A DNA stretch of 64,000 nt from positions 33,293,494 through 33,357,493 of the forward strand of contig NC_087252.1 in NCBI RefSeq assembly GCF_037042905.1, written 5' to 3'. Origin of the DNA: Lytechinus pictus. Its lineage: Eukaryota; Echinodermata; Echinoidea; Temnopleuroida; Toxopneustidae. Positions 12,895 through 22,597 of the stretch are shown in pieces (positions within the stretch are counted from its first letter, which is position 1; every line of letters starts with the position of its first letter). The notes under the pieces are model-generated. The model was not told where the DNA came from. It searched no databases and was given only the letters and a program-made list of their open reading frames with translations. The position numbers and the translations under genes were made by a program.

Positions 12895-13745
12895 ACCGAG
12901 TTGCCGTTTTCGGAAAGATATATACAATAAATTACAATAAAGAAAAACAGTGAGGCAACGTTACCATTCTACAGAGTTTAACCGTATAACAACCTCAATA
13001 TCTTTTAAAAGGACAATAGCTATCGGACGAAGATATTAAAACATTCCGGCGAGCTATTGTTTCTAACAAACCGGGGCAAAGACATTGACCAAACCTTGTT
13101 TATAGAAATGATATCAAGCATCAAAGGTTAAAAAGTGTCTCTTTTGTAAGAGTTTTCCCGACGACGTACATTGTCAGCCATGAACGGGGTAGATACGGGG
13201 TGAATGCCAATTTCATTCAAAATATTTTTTAATTTGATACAGCTGATTGACAAAAGTGTATGCATTCGATTCACCATCCAGCATAGATTCCAGAAAGGAC
13301 AATCACAGAAATTCCTTCGTCCAAATTGGTAAGAAATATTACTTAACCTTTAAGAACTATTTGACTGGCGAAAGAATGCCCGCCTCTACTGAAAAAGCCG
13401 GTCGTTTTCGGGAAGTCCCCTGAAAATTGAGAAAAATCACCGGTGGAATCGATTACAAGCACGAGAAGCGTGTGACTTTCTCAGCAACTCCGCCGTCTAC
13501 GACGAAGAGGTAATACAAATAGAAACAGTGAAACTGAGGTAGTGGATACGGAATTGTTTAATAATTTATTCAATTTCTTTTCGAGAAAGACAAATGGAAA
13601 ATGGTTGAATACAATGTTCAATTTACAATGAAAGAAAGAGCTCCCCCCCCCCCCCCTAAAAGAAAGAAAAAAGTAAGAAAAACAGCGTAATGCAGGTGGA
13701 GGAAAAGTAACATTCTTTCTTTGGTATTTGATTAACCCCTTGAGG

Positions 13746-13933
13746 GGTGGGCCGATCCCGGAGGTACTGCAATACCGGGCCAACCCGTGGCCAGGACGGA
13801 GCAAGCCCCTTTTCCATGGCCTAAGTTCAAAAATCAGTTTAATATACAAGCGATTCGGTGAATCGCGTTTCAGATATTAAGCTGAAAAGAACAGATACTA
13901 CACATGATCTTAGCCAAAAGGCCGAGAAGCGAT
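13746..13933 (-). ncRNA. RNU2: U2 snRNA gene, unit 14 (gamma type)
   Basis: Gamma change at nt 123, 14 C, A-type promoter, G spacer. Confidence 0.95.
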
Positions 13934-14783
13934 ACCGAGTTGCCGTTTTCGGAAAGATATATACAATAAATTACAATAAAGAAAAACAGTGAGGCAACGT
14001 TACCATTCTACAGAGTTTAACCGTATAACAACCTCAATATCTTTTAAAAGGACAATAGCTATCGGACGAAGATATTAAAACATTCCGGCGAGCTATTGTT
14101 TCTAACAAACCGGGGCAAAGACATTGACCAAACCTTGTTTATAGAAATGATATCAAGCATCAAAGGTTAAAAAGTGTCTCTTTTGTAAGAGTTTTCCCGA
14201 CGACGTACATTGTCAGCCATGAACGGGGTAGATACGGGGTGAATGCCAATTTCATTCAAAAGATTTTTTAATTTGATACAGCTGATTGACAAAAGTGTAT
14301 GCATTCGATTCACCATCCAGCATAGATTCCAGAAAGGACAATCACAGAAATTCCTTCGTCCAAATTGGTAAGAAATATTACTTAACCTTTAAGAACTATT
14401 TGACTGGCGAAAGAATGCCCGCCTCTACTGAAAAAGCCGGTCGTTTTCGGGAAGTCCCCTGAAAATTGAGAAAAATCACCGGTGGAATCGATTACAAGCA
14501 CGAGAAGCGTGTGACTTTCTCAGCAACTCCGCCGTCTACGACGAAGAGGTAATACAAATAGAAACAGTGAAACTGAGGTAGTGGATACGGAATTGTTTAA
14601 TAATTTATTCAATTTCTTTTCGAGAAAGACAAATGGAAAATGGTTGAATACAATGTTCAATTTACAATGAAAGAAAGAGCTCCCCCCCCCCCCCTAAAAG
14701 AAAGAAAAAAGTAAGAAAAACAGCGTAATGCAGGTGGAGGAAAAGTAACATTCTTTCTTTGGTATTTGATTAACCCCTTGAGG

Positions 14784-14958
14784 GGTGGGCCGATCCCGGA
14801 GGTACTGCAATACCGGGCCAACCCGTGGCCAGGACGGAGCAAGCCCCTATTCCATGGCCTAAGTTCAAAAATCAGTTTAATATACAAGCGAGTTTCAGAT
14901 ATTAAGCTGAAAAGAACAGATACTACACATGATCTTAGCCAAAAGGCCGAGAAGCGAT
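14784..14958 (-). ncRNA. RNU2: U2 snRNA variant lacking stem-loop IIa, unit 15 (delta)
   Basis: Same 13-nt deletion in stem-loop IIa as unit 7, exactly eight units away. It is evidently one event copied with the higher-order block. Confidence 0.9.
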
Positions 14959-15809
14959 ACCGAGTTGCCGTTTTCGGAAAGATATATACAATAAATTACA
15001 ATAAAGAAAAACAGTGAGGCAACGTTACCATTCTACAGAGTTTAACCGTATAACAACCTCAATATCTTTTAAAAGGACAATAGCTATCGGACGAAGATAT
15101 TAAAACATTCCGGCGAGCTATTGTTTCTAACAAACCGGGGCAAAGACATTGACCAAACCTTGTTTATAGAAATGATATCAAGCATCAAAGGTTAAAAAGT
15201 GTCTCTTTTGTAAGAGTTTTCCCGACGACGTACATTGTCAGCCATGAACGGGGTAGATACGGGGTGAATGCCAATTTCATTCAAAATATTTTTTAATTTG
15301 ATACAGCTGATTGACAAAAGTGTATGCATTCGATTCACCATCCAGCATAGATTCCAGAAAGGACAATCACAGAAATTCCTTCGTCCAAATTGGTAAGAAA
15401 TATTACTTAACCTTTAAGAACTATTTGACTGGCGAAAGAATGCCCGCCTCTACTGAAAAAGCCGGTCGTTTTCGGGAAGTCCCCTGAAAATTGAGAAAAA
15501 TCACCGGTGGAATCGATTACAAGCACGAGAAGCGTGTGACTTTCTCAGCAACTCCGCCGTCTACGACGAAGAGGTAATACAAATAGAAACAGTGAAACTG
15601 AGGTAGTGGATACGGAATTGTTTAATAATTTATTCAATTTCTTTTCGAGAAAGACAAATGGAAAATGGTTGAATACAATGTTCAATTTACAATGAAAGAA
15701 AGAGCTCCCCCCCCCCCCCCTAAAAGAAAGAAAAAAGTAAGAAAAACAGCGTAATGCAGGTGGAGGAAAAGTAACATTCTTTCTTTGGTATTTGATTAAC
15801 CCCTTGAGG

Positions 15810-15960
15810 GGTGGGCCGATCCCGGAGGTACTGCAATACCGGGCCAACCCGTGGCCAGGACGGAGCAAGCCCCTATTCCATGGCCTAAGTTCAAAAATCA
15901 GTTTAATATACAAGCGATTCGGTGAATCGCGTTTCAGATATTAAGCTGAAAAGAACAGAT
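15810..15960 (-). pseudogene. RNU2: 3' part of U2 gene (unit 16), split by Utopia
   Basis: Only U2 nt 38-188 remain (151 nt). The sequence switches at 15960/15961 from U2 to the 3' end of the Utopia-like element. The 5' 37 nt, promoter and adjacent spacer of this unit are missing on the far side of the element. Confidence 0.95.
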
Positions 15961-16251
15961 TTATTAATCATATTAAAACTCAGAAAGAACAGTTTTACAA
16001 ATCATATATGTTGATCCAACGGTATAGAGGTTACCGAGGGATGGAAATTATTGGGGGTAACATCAAGATATCATGTGGGACAATGCTTTGACAAAGCATT
16101 ACGTTGTGAAAAGAAATTAATGTGTAAGGGGATTTGTTACATCATGCGCCTGTTGGTTAACAGGCATTTACGTAGGAACAAAAATATTTGGAAATGATAA
16201 TGTATACAGAAATGATTATGAAACATAATGGATTGTAAATTATATTAAGTA
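15961..16251 (-). other. Utopia 3' UTR with two stem-loops
   Basis: A 291-nt 3' UTR. It holds the perfect hairpins GCCTGTTGGTTAACAGGC (16148-16165) and AATGCTTTGACAAAGCATT (16082-16100). Both stems recur, with different loops, in the intronic copy at 58780-58798 and 58849-58869. In R2-type elements the 3' UTR structure is what the RT recognises, so these are candidate RT-binding elements. Confidence 0.75.
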
Positions 16252-19200
16252 TTATTCATATTGGCGGTGACCGGTGACGTGTTCAACGTAGATATCCCGG
16301 CTGCCTTTGATGGCATCAAGGCAGCATAGACGCCTCATCAGGGCTCTGTATCGGCGAGAGATGCCGAGGCGGCCTAGGGTCCGTTCGTTGTCCCCGTGCC
16401 ACGAACCAAGGGAGCCGATCACGAAAGCATGGACCTCGGCATCCATCCCACGGCTGGCCAGATCTTGACGTAGTGTCTCATACTTTTGGATTTTGGAGTT
16501 GGCAGCTGTGGAGAGGGCATCCGGACCATTGTCGAATGGGATGGTGATGTCGACAATGGTCACCTTGTCACCCTCCACCACTGTGATGTCGGGTCGCTCC
16601 CTTGGATTCGGGTCGCCGGGGACATGCTGGTCTTGGTATACGTCTCCGTAGTGGATTGCCTTCACCAGGCGTTCTTGAATGAGGTTGTGCCTCCGGCGGA
16701 TCGGTACCATGTTGGGACGGCAGTGGTTGATGATATGGGGCAACGTCTCCAACTGGTGATCACACCTTCGGCACTTGGCATTTGCGTTTGGTTTCCACCG
16801 CCGGGCTGCAGCATTTGTTGGGAGGCAGTTCAGTCGAGCACGGTGGATGAACCGCCAGTCACAAAACCGGATGAAGCTCCCGGATGTCAGCCATGATGTT
16901 CCGTTGGCGTAACTGTCCAGGGAGAGTGATCTGGCTACCTTGCCCTGGTCGGGGAGGGACCGAAGCTTCTCAGCCAGCTCGCTGTGGTGGTCATAGCGGA
17001 GTCCTGATGTTACTTTCTTCGAGGGGATGGTACGGCCTCTACTCTCGACCTTGACATCGCCGCTTGAGGCTCCGACGATCCTTATCTTGAGGCGGCGGGA
17101 TGCAGCCCTTGTACGTGACCAAAGAGATGATGCCTGGCCACTATTCCCTGAGTTTGCCAGAGGACCCTCACTGCTTCCGGACAAGAACTTGTCGATGCAG
17201 TCATCCGATGGTGCAGAATGGATCGTCCTGTGGACCACTGAGGTCAACTGTCCTAGAGCAACGGCTCTCACTGTGTCATCATCAGATGCCAGGATACGGA
17301 CGGCTTGGGTTACGACAAGGATGTCGGCATCCACTCCAGGGTCAACAAAAGCCAAACCACCAGAATGCCGGGATGCGAAGATGAAGGCGTTGGATGATCT
17401 CACCGGAAGATGGCAGATCTTCTTCACGTGCTTGATAATGGCTGCTCGTAGGGGTTTCAAGTCGGACTTGAGGTATTCTGTGGCCCGCAAGGTATACTGA
17501 AGGATGGGTATCACAAAGGTCTTGATGGCATCTAGTTTCTGCCAAGGCGCCAGAAGGGAGGAAGAAATGGCCTCGATGTCTGACGACAGCTTCCTAGAGC
17601 TCTCCTGTAGACTTGTGAGTCTTGGGAGTCCAATGGGGACCCCAAGATAGCGGTAACGCTCCTCTTCAGTAAGGGATGGGACAGCAGCCCCTTGGATGTG
17701 GTGTGCAGACTGCCTAACATTGGTGCCACGCTTGCAATCAAGGGTGAGGGTTGCACACTTCTGAGGCTTGAACTGCATCTGAATGGTAGATGCAGAAGAG
17801 CCAGCAGTTTGAAGGAGGGATTTGAGGCCTTCAGTGTCTCGGCTGAGCAGCACCAGGTCATCAGCATAGGCCAGGATGGAGAGGTTCTTGCCCTGGACAG
17901 TCACTCCAAGATGGTTGTCTGATGCATTCTTCTTAACCGCCCTGATGATAAGTTCGATGGCCAGGTTGAAGAGAATTGGTGACATCGGGCAGCCTTGCTT
18001 TACCCCTGATCTGATGGGTACGGTGTCGGTCTGGCCCCCGGTCAGCGTGAACGAGGTTGACGCGCCATTGTAGGCATCCATGAGAAGGGTAACAAGCGAA
18101 TCAGGGACACCCAGATTGGACAGGACGATCTTGATGACAGGATGAGGAATGCTTCCAAATGCATTCCTAAGGTCCAACCAACCGATGCAGATGGTCTTCT
18201 GGTTTCTCCTGCAGTCCTTCAGGGCAGCTGAGAGGAGGAAGGAGTGCTCGAAGCACCCCTCGCAGGGGCGAGCGGACTTCTGCTCGGGGCTGAGGTACTG
18301 GTTCTCACAGGCCCACTTGGTCAGCCGGTCCGCAAGCACAGCCATAAAGAGCTTGTAGAGACATGACTGTAGGGCGATGGGGCGGAAGTTGGCAGGATCC
18401 TCCGTGGGGCCAGCCTTGTGAAGTAGGATGGTAGATGCCATCTTCCAAGGAGCTGGGATCCGACTTTCAGCCAGGCATTTGTTGAAGATGGCCTCAGTGA
18501 TGCGGAAGGACCCGTCCGCACGTCGAATGTGCCTGTACTCCAAGCGGTCCTTCCCGGGGGCAGAGTTTGTCATCCTTGACAGCCTTGCTCCGATCTCCTT
18601 CGCTGACGTGGGCAGAGATAAAGATGTCGCAGAGTCATCACCTTGAGGGACATCGAAGAGCGAGGATGCTAGGTTACCAACTGCTTCCTCGTCGACTTCT
18701 CTAGCAGAATACACCTCACGGAAGAAGTCCAAGACGTCTGACTCGGAACCAGAAAAGGAAGGTGATTTCTCCTTCAGTATGTGTCTGATGGCTCTTTTCT
18801 TGCTGGTACGATAGAGTTTCTGGATTCTACTTGCCTCACGGACATCAAAGGTTGGGCGATGCTGACCTCTTTGCTGTCTAGGAGGGTGGTCACCAGGTCT
18901 CTGCCTAACTTGCTGCTGGGGTCGAGCAAGATTGGGACGGGAAACAGCGACAGCATGGATGACAAATCGATCGCAGACTGTCTCAAACTCGGACCAATCT
19001 GATGCAGAGGATACAGCATCAACCCAGTGTTGAGCGTCAGACACAGGGTGCTCGGCGACTGAAGGAGGGAGTTCAGGTACAACGTCTGCTTCAGGTTGCA
19101 TACGAGCCCTCTGGGTGACTGGGGTGTTAGTCTGTGTAGGAGGAGTCAGCTGCCTTGCAGCCCCTGGAGAAGAACTGGAGGCAGTGGCAGCGGGTGAGGG

Positions 19201-19989
19201 AGGAGTCAGAGCAGGGACAGGAGACGACTGTACCTGCGATGGAGGACCTTGAGACATCATCGTAACATCAGTTGGCAGAGATGATCCGAACTCCTCAACT
19301 GAGGGGCGGTTCTTGGGAGGAGACTCCCAGACGAAGGAAGGTATCTCGTCAGGATTCGAGGCGAGCTCCGCCCAGGAAGTGTTGGGCAGAGGTGGAGGAG
19401 AACGAGCCATGCTAGCTCCGGCTTGGGAAGAGGCAACACCAGGAATCGCCTGGGGCTCGGGTACAGATGGTTGAGATCGCTCCTTCTTGTGGACCTGCCA
19501 ATGGTTCGCAGCCCTTCGTGCTGAGTCGAACTCGGACCGGCATGACGAACACCGAAAGGCATAGGCGAAGGTGGTAGCTGGATGATGCCTGGTCTGGTGT
19601 CGCTTGAGGGTCTGCTGGTTGAAAAAGTTCTCCGAGCATGCCGAACATTTCCACCGTGAAGGCAAGGGGTAGTCAAAAACCTCCGTGATGGAAGCCGGCG
19701 CAGCACCTTCAGGATCCGCAGAGGCAGCTCGATGAAGCCTGGCCATGTGGCGGCGGAGTCCACTGGAGGTGGCGAAGGAAGATCCACACACCTGGCACTC
19801 GTTGGCGGCAGTCTGCTGGTCGGTGGTGGAAGCCTCGCTGGCAGGAACCTGGTTTCTGGAGCTTGGTTGGCGAGAACTCCTTTCGCGGGAAACTCGAAGG
19901 CGAGAACTGGTAACCCGGATGTCAGAACCCTGATGGAGGGCGGGTGGCTCAGCACCCTGGTGATCGCTTCCCTCTCTTCGGCAAGACAT
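16252..19989 (-). CDS. Utopia-like ORF: zinc fingers, reverse transcriptase, RLE nuclease
   Basis: The 1245-aa intact protein catalyses target-primed reverse transcription of its own RNA into U2 genes. N-terminus: three C2H2 fingers (C65-H86, C114-H135, C147-H167), probably DNA-binding. Next comes a Pro/Ser/Gln-rich linker (about 175-380). The RT domain spans about 515-760, with motif A D606 in GWLDLRNAF, SGVKQGCPMSP at 661-671 and the catalytic YADD at 708-711. C-terminus: CCHC knuckle C1073, C1076, H1085, C1090, followed by a PD-(D/E)XK-type nuclease (RPD at 1132-1134, D1147 in VDIT, K near 1166-1169). The ATG is 8 nt from the element's 5' end, and an in-frame TAA formed by U2 sequence lies just before it, which fixes the start. 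Base composition is GC-richer than the surroundings. Confidence 0.93.
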   Translation of the reverse strand: MSCRREGSDHQGAEPPALHQGSDIRVTSSRLRVSRERSSRQPSSRNQVPASEASTTDQQTAANECQVCGSSFATSSGLRRHMARLHRAASADPEGAAPASITEVFDYPLPSRWKCSACSENFFNQQTLKRHQTRHHPATTFAYAFRCSSCRSEFDSARRAANHWQVHKKERSQPSVPEPQAIPGVASSQAGASMARSPPPLPNTSWAELASNPDEIPSFVWESPPKNRPSVEEFGSSLPTDVTMMSQGPPSQVQSSPVPALTPPSPAATASSSSPGAARQLTPPTQTNTPVTQRARMQPEADVVPELPPSVAEHPVSDAQHWVDAVSSASDWSEFETVCDRFVIHAVAVSRPNLARPQQQVRQRPGDHPPRQQRGQHRPTFDVREASRIQKLYRTSKKRAIRHILKEKSPSFSGSESDVLDFFREVYSAREVDEEAVGNLASSLFDVPQGDDSATSLSLPTSAKEIGARLSRMTNSAPGKDRLEYRHIRRADGSFRITEAIFNKCLAESRIPAPWKMASTILLHKAGPTEDPANFRPIALQSCLYKLFMAVLADRLTKWACENQYLSPEQKSARPCEGCFEHSFLLSAALKDCRRNQKTICIGWLDLRNAFGSIPHPVIKIVLSNLGVPDSLVTLLMDAYNGASTSFTLTGGQTDTVPIRSGVKQGCPMSPILFNLAIELIIRAVKKNASDNHLGVTVQGKNLSILAYADDLVLLSRDTEGLKSLLQTAGSSASTIQMQFKPQKCATLTLDCKRGTNVRQSAHHIQGAAVPSLTEEERYRYLGVPIGLPRLTSLQESSRKLSSDIEAISSSLLAPWQKLDAIKTFVIPILQYTLRATEYLKSDLKPLRAAIIKHVKKICHLPVRSSNAFIFASRHSGGLAFVDPGVDADILVVTQAVRILASDDDTVRAVALGQLTSVVHRTIHSAPSDDCIDKFLSGSSEGPLANSGNSGQASSLWSRTRAASRRLKIRIVGASSGDVKVESRGRTIPSKKVTSGLRYDHHSELAEKLRSLPDQGKVARSLSLDSYANGTSWLTSGSFIRFCDWRFIHRARLNCLPTNAAARRWKPNANAKCRRCDHQLETLPHIINHCRPNMVPIRRRHNLIQERLVKAIHYGDVYQDQHVPGDPNPRERPDITVVEGDKVTIVDITIPFDNGPDALSTAANSKIQKYETLRQDLASRGMDAEVHAFVIGSLGSWHGDNERTLGRLGISRRYRALMRRLCCLDAIKGSRDIYVEHVTGHRQYE

Positions 19990-19997
19990 GATAGTAG

Positions 19998-20040
19998 ATT
20001 AAGCTGAAAAGAACTGAAAAAGCCGGTCGTTTTCGGGAAG
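19998..20040 (-). other. Rearranged 5' junction of Utopia
   Basis: Next to the element is U2 nt 42-58 (19998-20014). The sequence then jumps straight into the U2 spacer (tgaaaaagccgg), which normally lies 536 bp further on. The join shares a 2-bp AC microhomology. The U2 5' third and its promoter are therefore missing upstream of the element. Confidence 0.9.
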
Positions 20041-20367
20041 TCCCCTGAAAATTGAGAAAAATCACCGGTGGAATCGATTACAAGCACGAGAAGCGTGTGA
20101 CTTTCTCAGCAACTCCGCCGTCTACGACGAAGAGGTAATACAAATAGAAACAGTGAAACTGAGGTAGTGGATACGGAATTGTTTAATAATTTATTCAATT
20201 TCTTTTCGAGAAAGACAAATGGAAAATGGTTGAATACAATGTTCAATTTACAATGAAAGAAAGAGCTCCCCCCCCCCCTAAAAGAAAGAAAAAAGTAAGA
20301 AAAACAGCGTAATGCAGGTGGAGGAAAAGTAACATTCTTTCTTTGGTATTTGATTAACCCCTTGAGG

Positions 20368-20555
20368 GGTGGGCCGATCCCGGAGGTACTGCAATACCGG
20401 GCCAACCCGTGGCCAGGACGGAGCAAGCCCCTATTCCATGGCCTAAGTTCAAAAATCAGTTTAATATACAAGCGATTCGGTGAATCGCGTTTCAGATATT
20501 AAGCTGAAAAGAACAGATACTACACATGATCTTAGCCAAAAGGCCGAGAAGCGAT
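20368..20555 (-). ncRNA. RNU2: U2 snRNA gene, unit 17
   Basis: Full-length U2 with intact stem-loop IIa, promoter and 3' box. Eleven C (alpha-like), A-type promoter and T spacer (beta-like). Confidence 0.95.
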
Positions 20556-21402
20556 ACCGAGTTGCCGTTTTCGGAAAGATATATACAATAAATTACAATA
20601 AAGAAAAACAGTGAGGCAACGTTACCATTCTACAGAGTTTAACCGTATAACAACCTCAATATCTTTTAAAAGGACAATAGCTATCGGACGAAGATATTAA
20701 AACATTCCGGCGAGCTATTGTTTCTAACAAACCGGGGCAAAGACATTGACCAAACCTTGTTTATAGAAATGATATCAAGCATCAAAGGTTAAAAAGTGTC
20801 TCTTTTGTAAGAGTTTTCCCGACGACGTACATTGTCAGCCATGAACGGGGTAGATACGGGGTGAATGCCAATTTCATTCAAAATATTTTTTAATTTGATA
20901 CAGCTGATTGACAAAAGTGTATGCATTCGATTCACCATCCAGCATAGATTCCAGAAAGGACAATCACAGAAATTCCTTCGTCCAAATTGGTAAGAAATAT
21001 TACTTAACCTTTAAGAACTATTTGACTGGCGAAAGAATGCCCGCCTCTACTGAAAAAGCCGGTCGTTTTCGGGAAGTCCCCTGAAAATTGAGAAAAATCA
21101 CCGGTGGAATCGATTACAAGCACGAGAAGCGTGTGACTTTCTCAGCAACTCCGCCGTCTACGACGAAGAGGTAATACAAATAGAAACAGTGAAACTGAGG
21201 TAGTGGATACGGAATTGTTTAATAATTTATTCAATTTCTTTTCGAGAAAGACAAATGGAAAATGGTTGAATACAATGTTCAATTTACAATGAAAGAAAGA
21301 GCTCCCCCCCCCCTAAAAGAAAGAAAAAAGTAAGAAAAACAGCGTAATGCAGGTGGAGGAAAAGTAACATTCTTTCTTTGGTATTTGATTAACCCCTTGA
21401 GG

Positions 21403-21556
21403 GGTGGGCCGATCCCGGAGGTACTGCAATACCGGGCCAACCCGTGGCCAGGACGGAGCAAGCCCCTATTCCATGGCCTAAGTTCAAAAATCAGTTTAAT
21501 ATACAAGCGATTCGGTGAATCGCGTTTCAGATATTAAGCTGAAAAGAACAGATACT
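21403..21556 (-). pseudogene. RNU2: 3' part of U2 gene (unit 18), split by Tx1-type element
   Basis: U2 nt 35-188 (154 nt) remain. At 21556/21557 the sequence becomes the 3' end of the AP-endonuclease retrotransposon. The U2 5' portion, much decayed, is found on the other side at 27718-27770. Confidence 0.93.
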
Positions 21557-22284
21557 TTTATTTCAATTTTATTAGGACCCACAGTCCAAAAATCAAATAT
21601 CAACATATTTACAATGTAAAAATAGCATATATAATATAATATAATACTGAACATCAAGGTAACACGAAGAAAGGAATTACATGACTGAATATAAACATTG
21701 TGACTTACAAAGGATATGAAATAAAAACAGATCTGAAATTGAAGACTAAGAGCAACTATGTGAGAGACCTCGACTGCTACAGCGAGGCGAAAGGTATAAA
21801 CACCATATGCACTTTGCATGTACCTTAACTTTTATGACCTAAGCTCGTGAAAATGATGCAGGAATGTATGACTAAGATGTGTGAAATAGCAAACAATATG
21901 AACTATATAATGACGGTCTGAAATATGCCAAAACATATCTAACAACGAATGGTAATGATAATTGTAATGAAAGATCTGAACTAAAATATTGTAATGTGAA
22001 GACTAAACGTATTATTATCAACTATCCATAAACTATTACACAAAACGCTTACTAAGTGGACGAAACACATCTAACATGGAATGAAAGCGATAATAATGAT
22101 ACTAATACTATATTCTAGATACAAAATAACAGTTGGAATATCTAATTATGAGCATCTAAACTAAAATGAATAAAATATCAGTATTTAAAACACATAGTGT
22201 TATAAAAGTATTCTGCAATAACTCATTACCTAGCATATTGGGTTCATCCTACCTAGTTGTATATACTTATGCTAATATCATTAA
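21557..22284 (-). other. Tx1-type element 3' UTR
   Basis: About 730 bp of AT-rich sequence between the ORF2 stop and the U2 junction. An open frame over 21496-21819 extends into U2 and is not credible as a gene. Confidence 0.7.
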
Positions 22285-22597
22285 TTATGGTAACTTTAAT
22301 TTAACTTCTTTCCCTTTAACTGTACAAAAAGAAGTTCCACGTGTCCACGTGTCCTCAAACTTATCAGCTGGCCATCTATTGAAATCGGCCGTCAAACGAA
22401 CCCGAATCTCTTCTTTTATATTACTAATTGTAGAATCATCTGAGATGCGACTTTTCTCAAAAATGAACAAACATCGACGATTCCAAATTGCTTTCCTAGT
22501 GACTACGTAAATAAACCATACCCTGCTCCATAATCTGCAGTCATTGATAGGAGTAGGGATTCCATACAAAAACATACTTTTATTCAAAGGTATATTA
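22285..22597 (-). pseudogene. ORF2 C-terminal piece downstream of MITE
   Basis: About 104 codons (from NIPLNKSMFLYG to the stop at 22285) continue ORF2 after the MITE. The frame resumes exactly in phase if the MITE and one TTA copy are removed. It carries the tryptophan-rich WFIYVVTRKAIWNRRC stretch typical of the ends of L1/Tx1 ORF2 proteins. Confidence 0.85.

Larger units (their letters stand above)
1..15960 (-). repeat. Tandem U2 snRNA gene array (units 1-16), higher-order repeat
   Basis: About 15.4 head-to-tail units of 1035-1039 bp, each with one minus-strand U2 gene, a promoter and a spacer. Units differ only at a few sites: a poly-C run beside gagctc (10-15 C), A or T at U2 nt 123, C or A just after the TATA-like box, and G or T in a spacer T-run. 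Using these markers, units 1-8 read alpha beta gamma alpha beta gamma delta epsilon, and units 9-16 repeat the same order. The higher-order period is ~8.29 kb (unit 1 to 9 is 8289 bp; unit 7 to 15 is 8286 bp). Tandem U2 arrays are known in sea urchins and primates; the near identity of the units implies homogenisation by unequal exchange or gene conversion. Confidence 0.95.
15961..19997 (-). mobile_element. Utopia-like U2-specific non-LTR retrotransposon
   Basis: A 4.04-kb element in the same orientation as U2. The 3' junction lies between U2 nt 37 and 38. The 5' flank is a 17-bp repeat of U2 nt 42-58 (19998-20014), so the target duplication was probably nt 38-58 (21 bp). One large ORF encodes zinc fingers, RT and a restriction-like endonuclease, and U2 is the target. 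These traits fit the Utopia lineage (early-branching RLE elements known to enter U2 genes in many eukaryotes). There is no poly-A tail; the 3' end is AT-rich (ending attaataa). The 5' UTR is only 8 nt. The open ORF implies a young, potentially active copy. Confidence 0.9.
20015..21556 (-). repeat. U2 array between the two retrotransposons (units 17-18)
   Basis: Array sequence resumes with the spacer, intact unit 17 and the 3' part of unit 18, which is cut by the Tx1-type element. Unit 17 carries an alpha-like 11-C run but a beta-like promoter and spacer, so it looks recombinant. Confidence 0.93.

Noticed and set aside
1-15960. CRISPR-like direct repeats
   Set aside because: Units are ~1 kb and contain an snRNA gene; nothing resembles short repeats with unique spacers, and the DNA is eukaryotic.
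17027-17500. Antisense and other-frame ORFs over the Utopia gene (also 19257-20087, 16486-16896, 18774-19082)
   Set aside because: Shadows of the 1245-codon ORF, which carries all RT and nuclease motifs.
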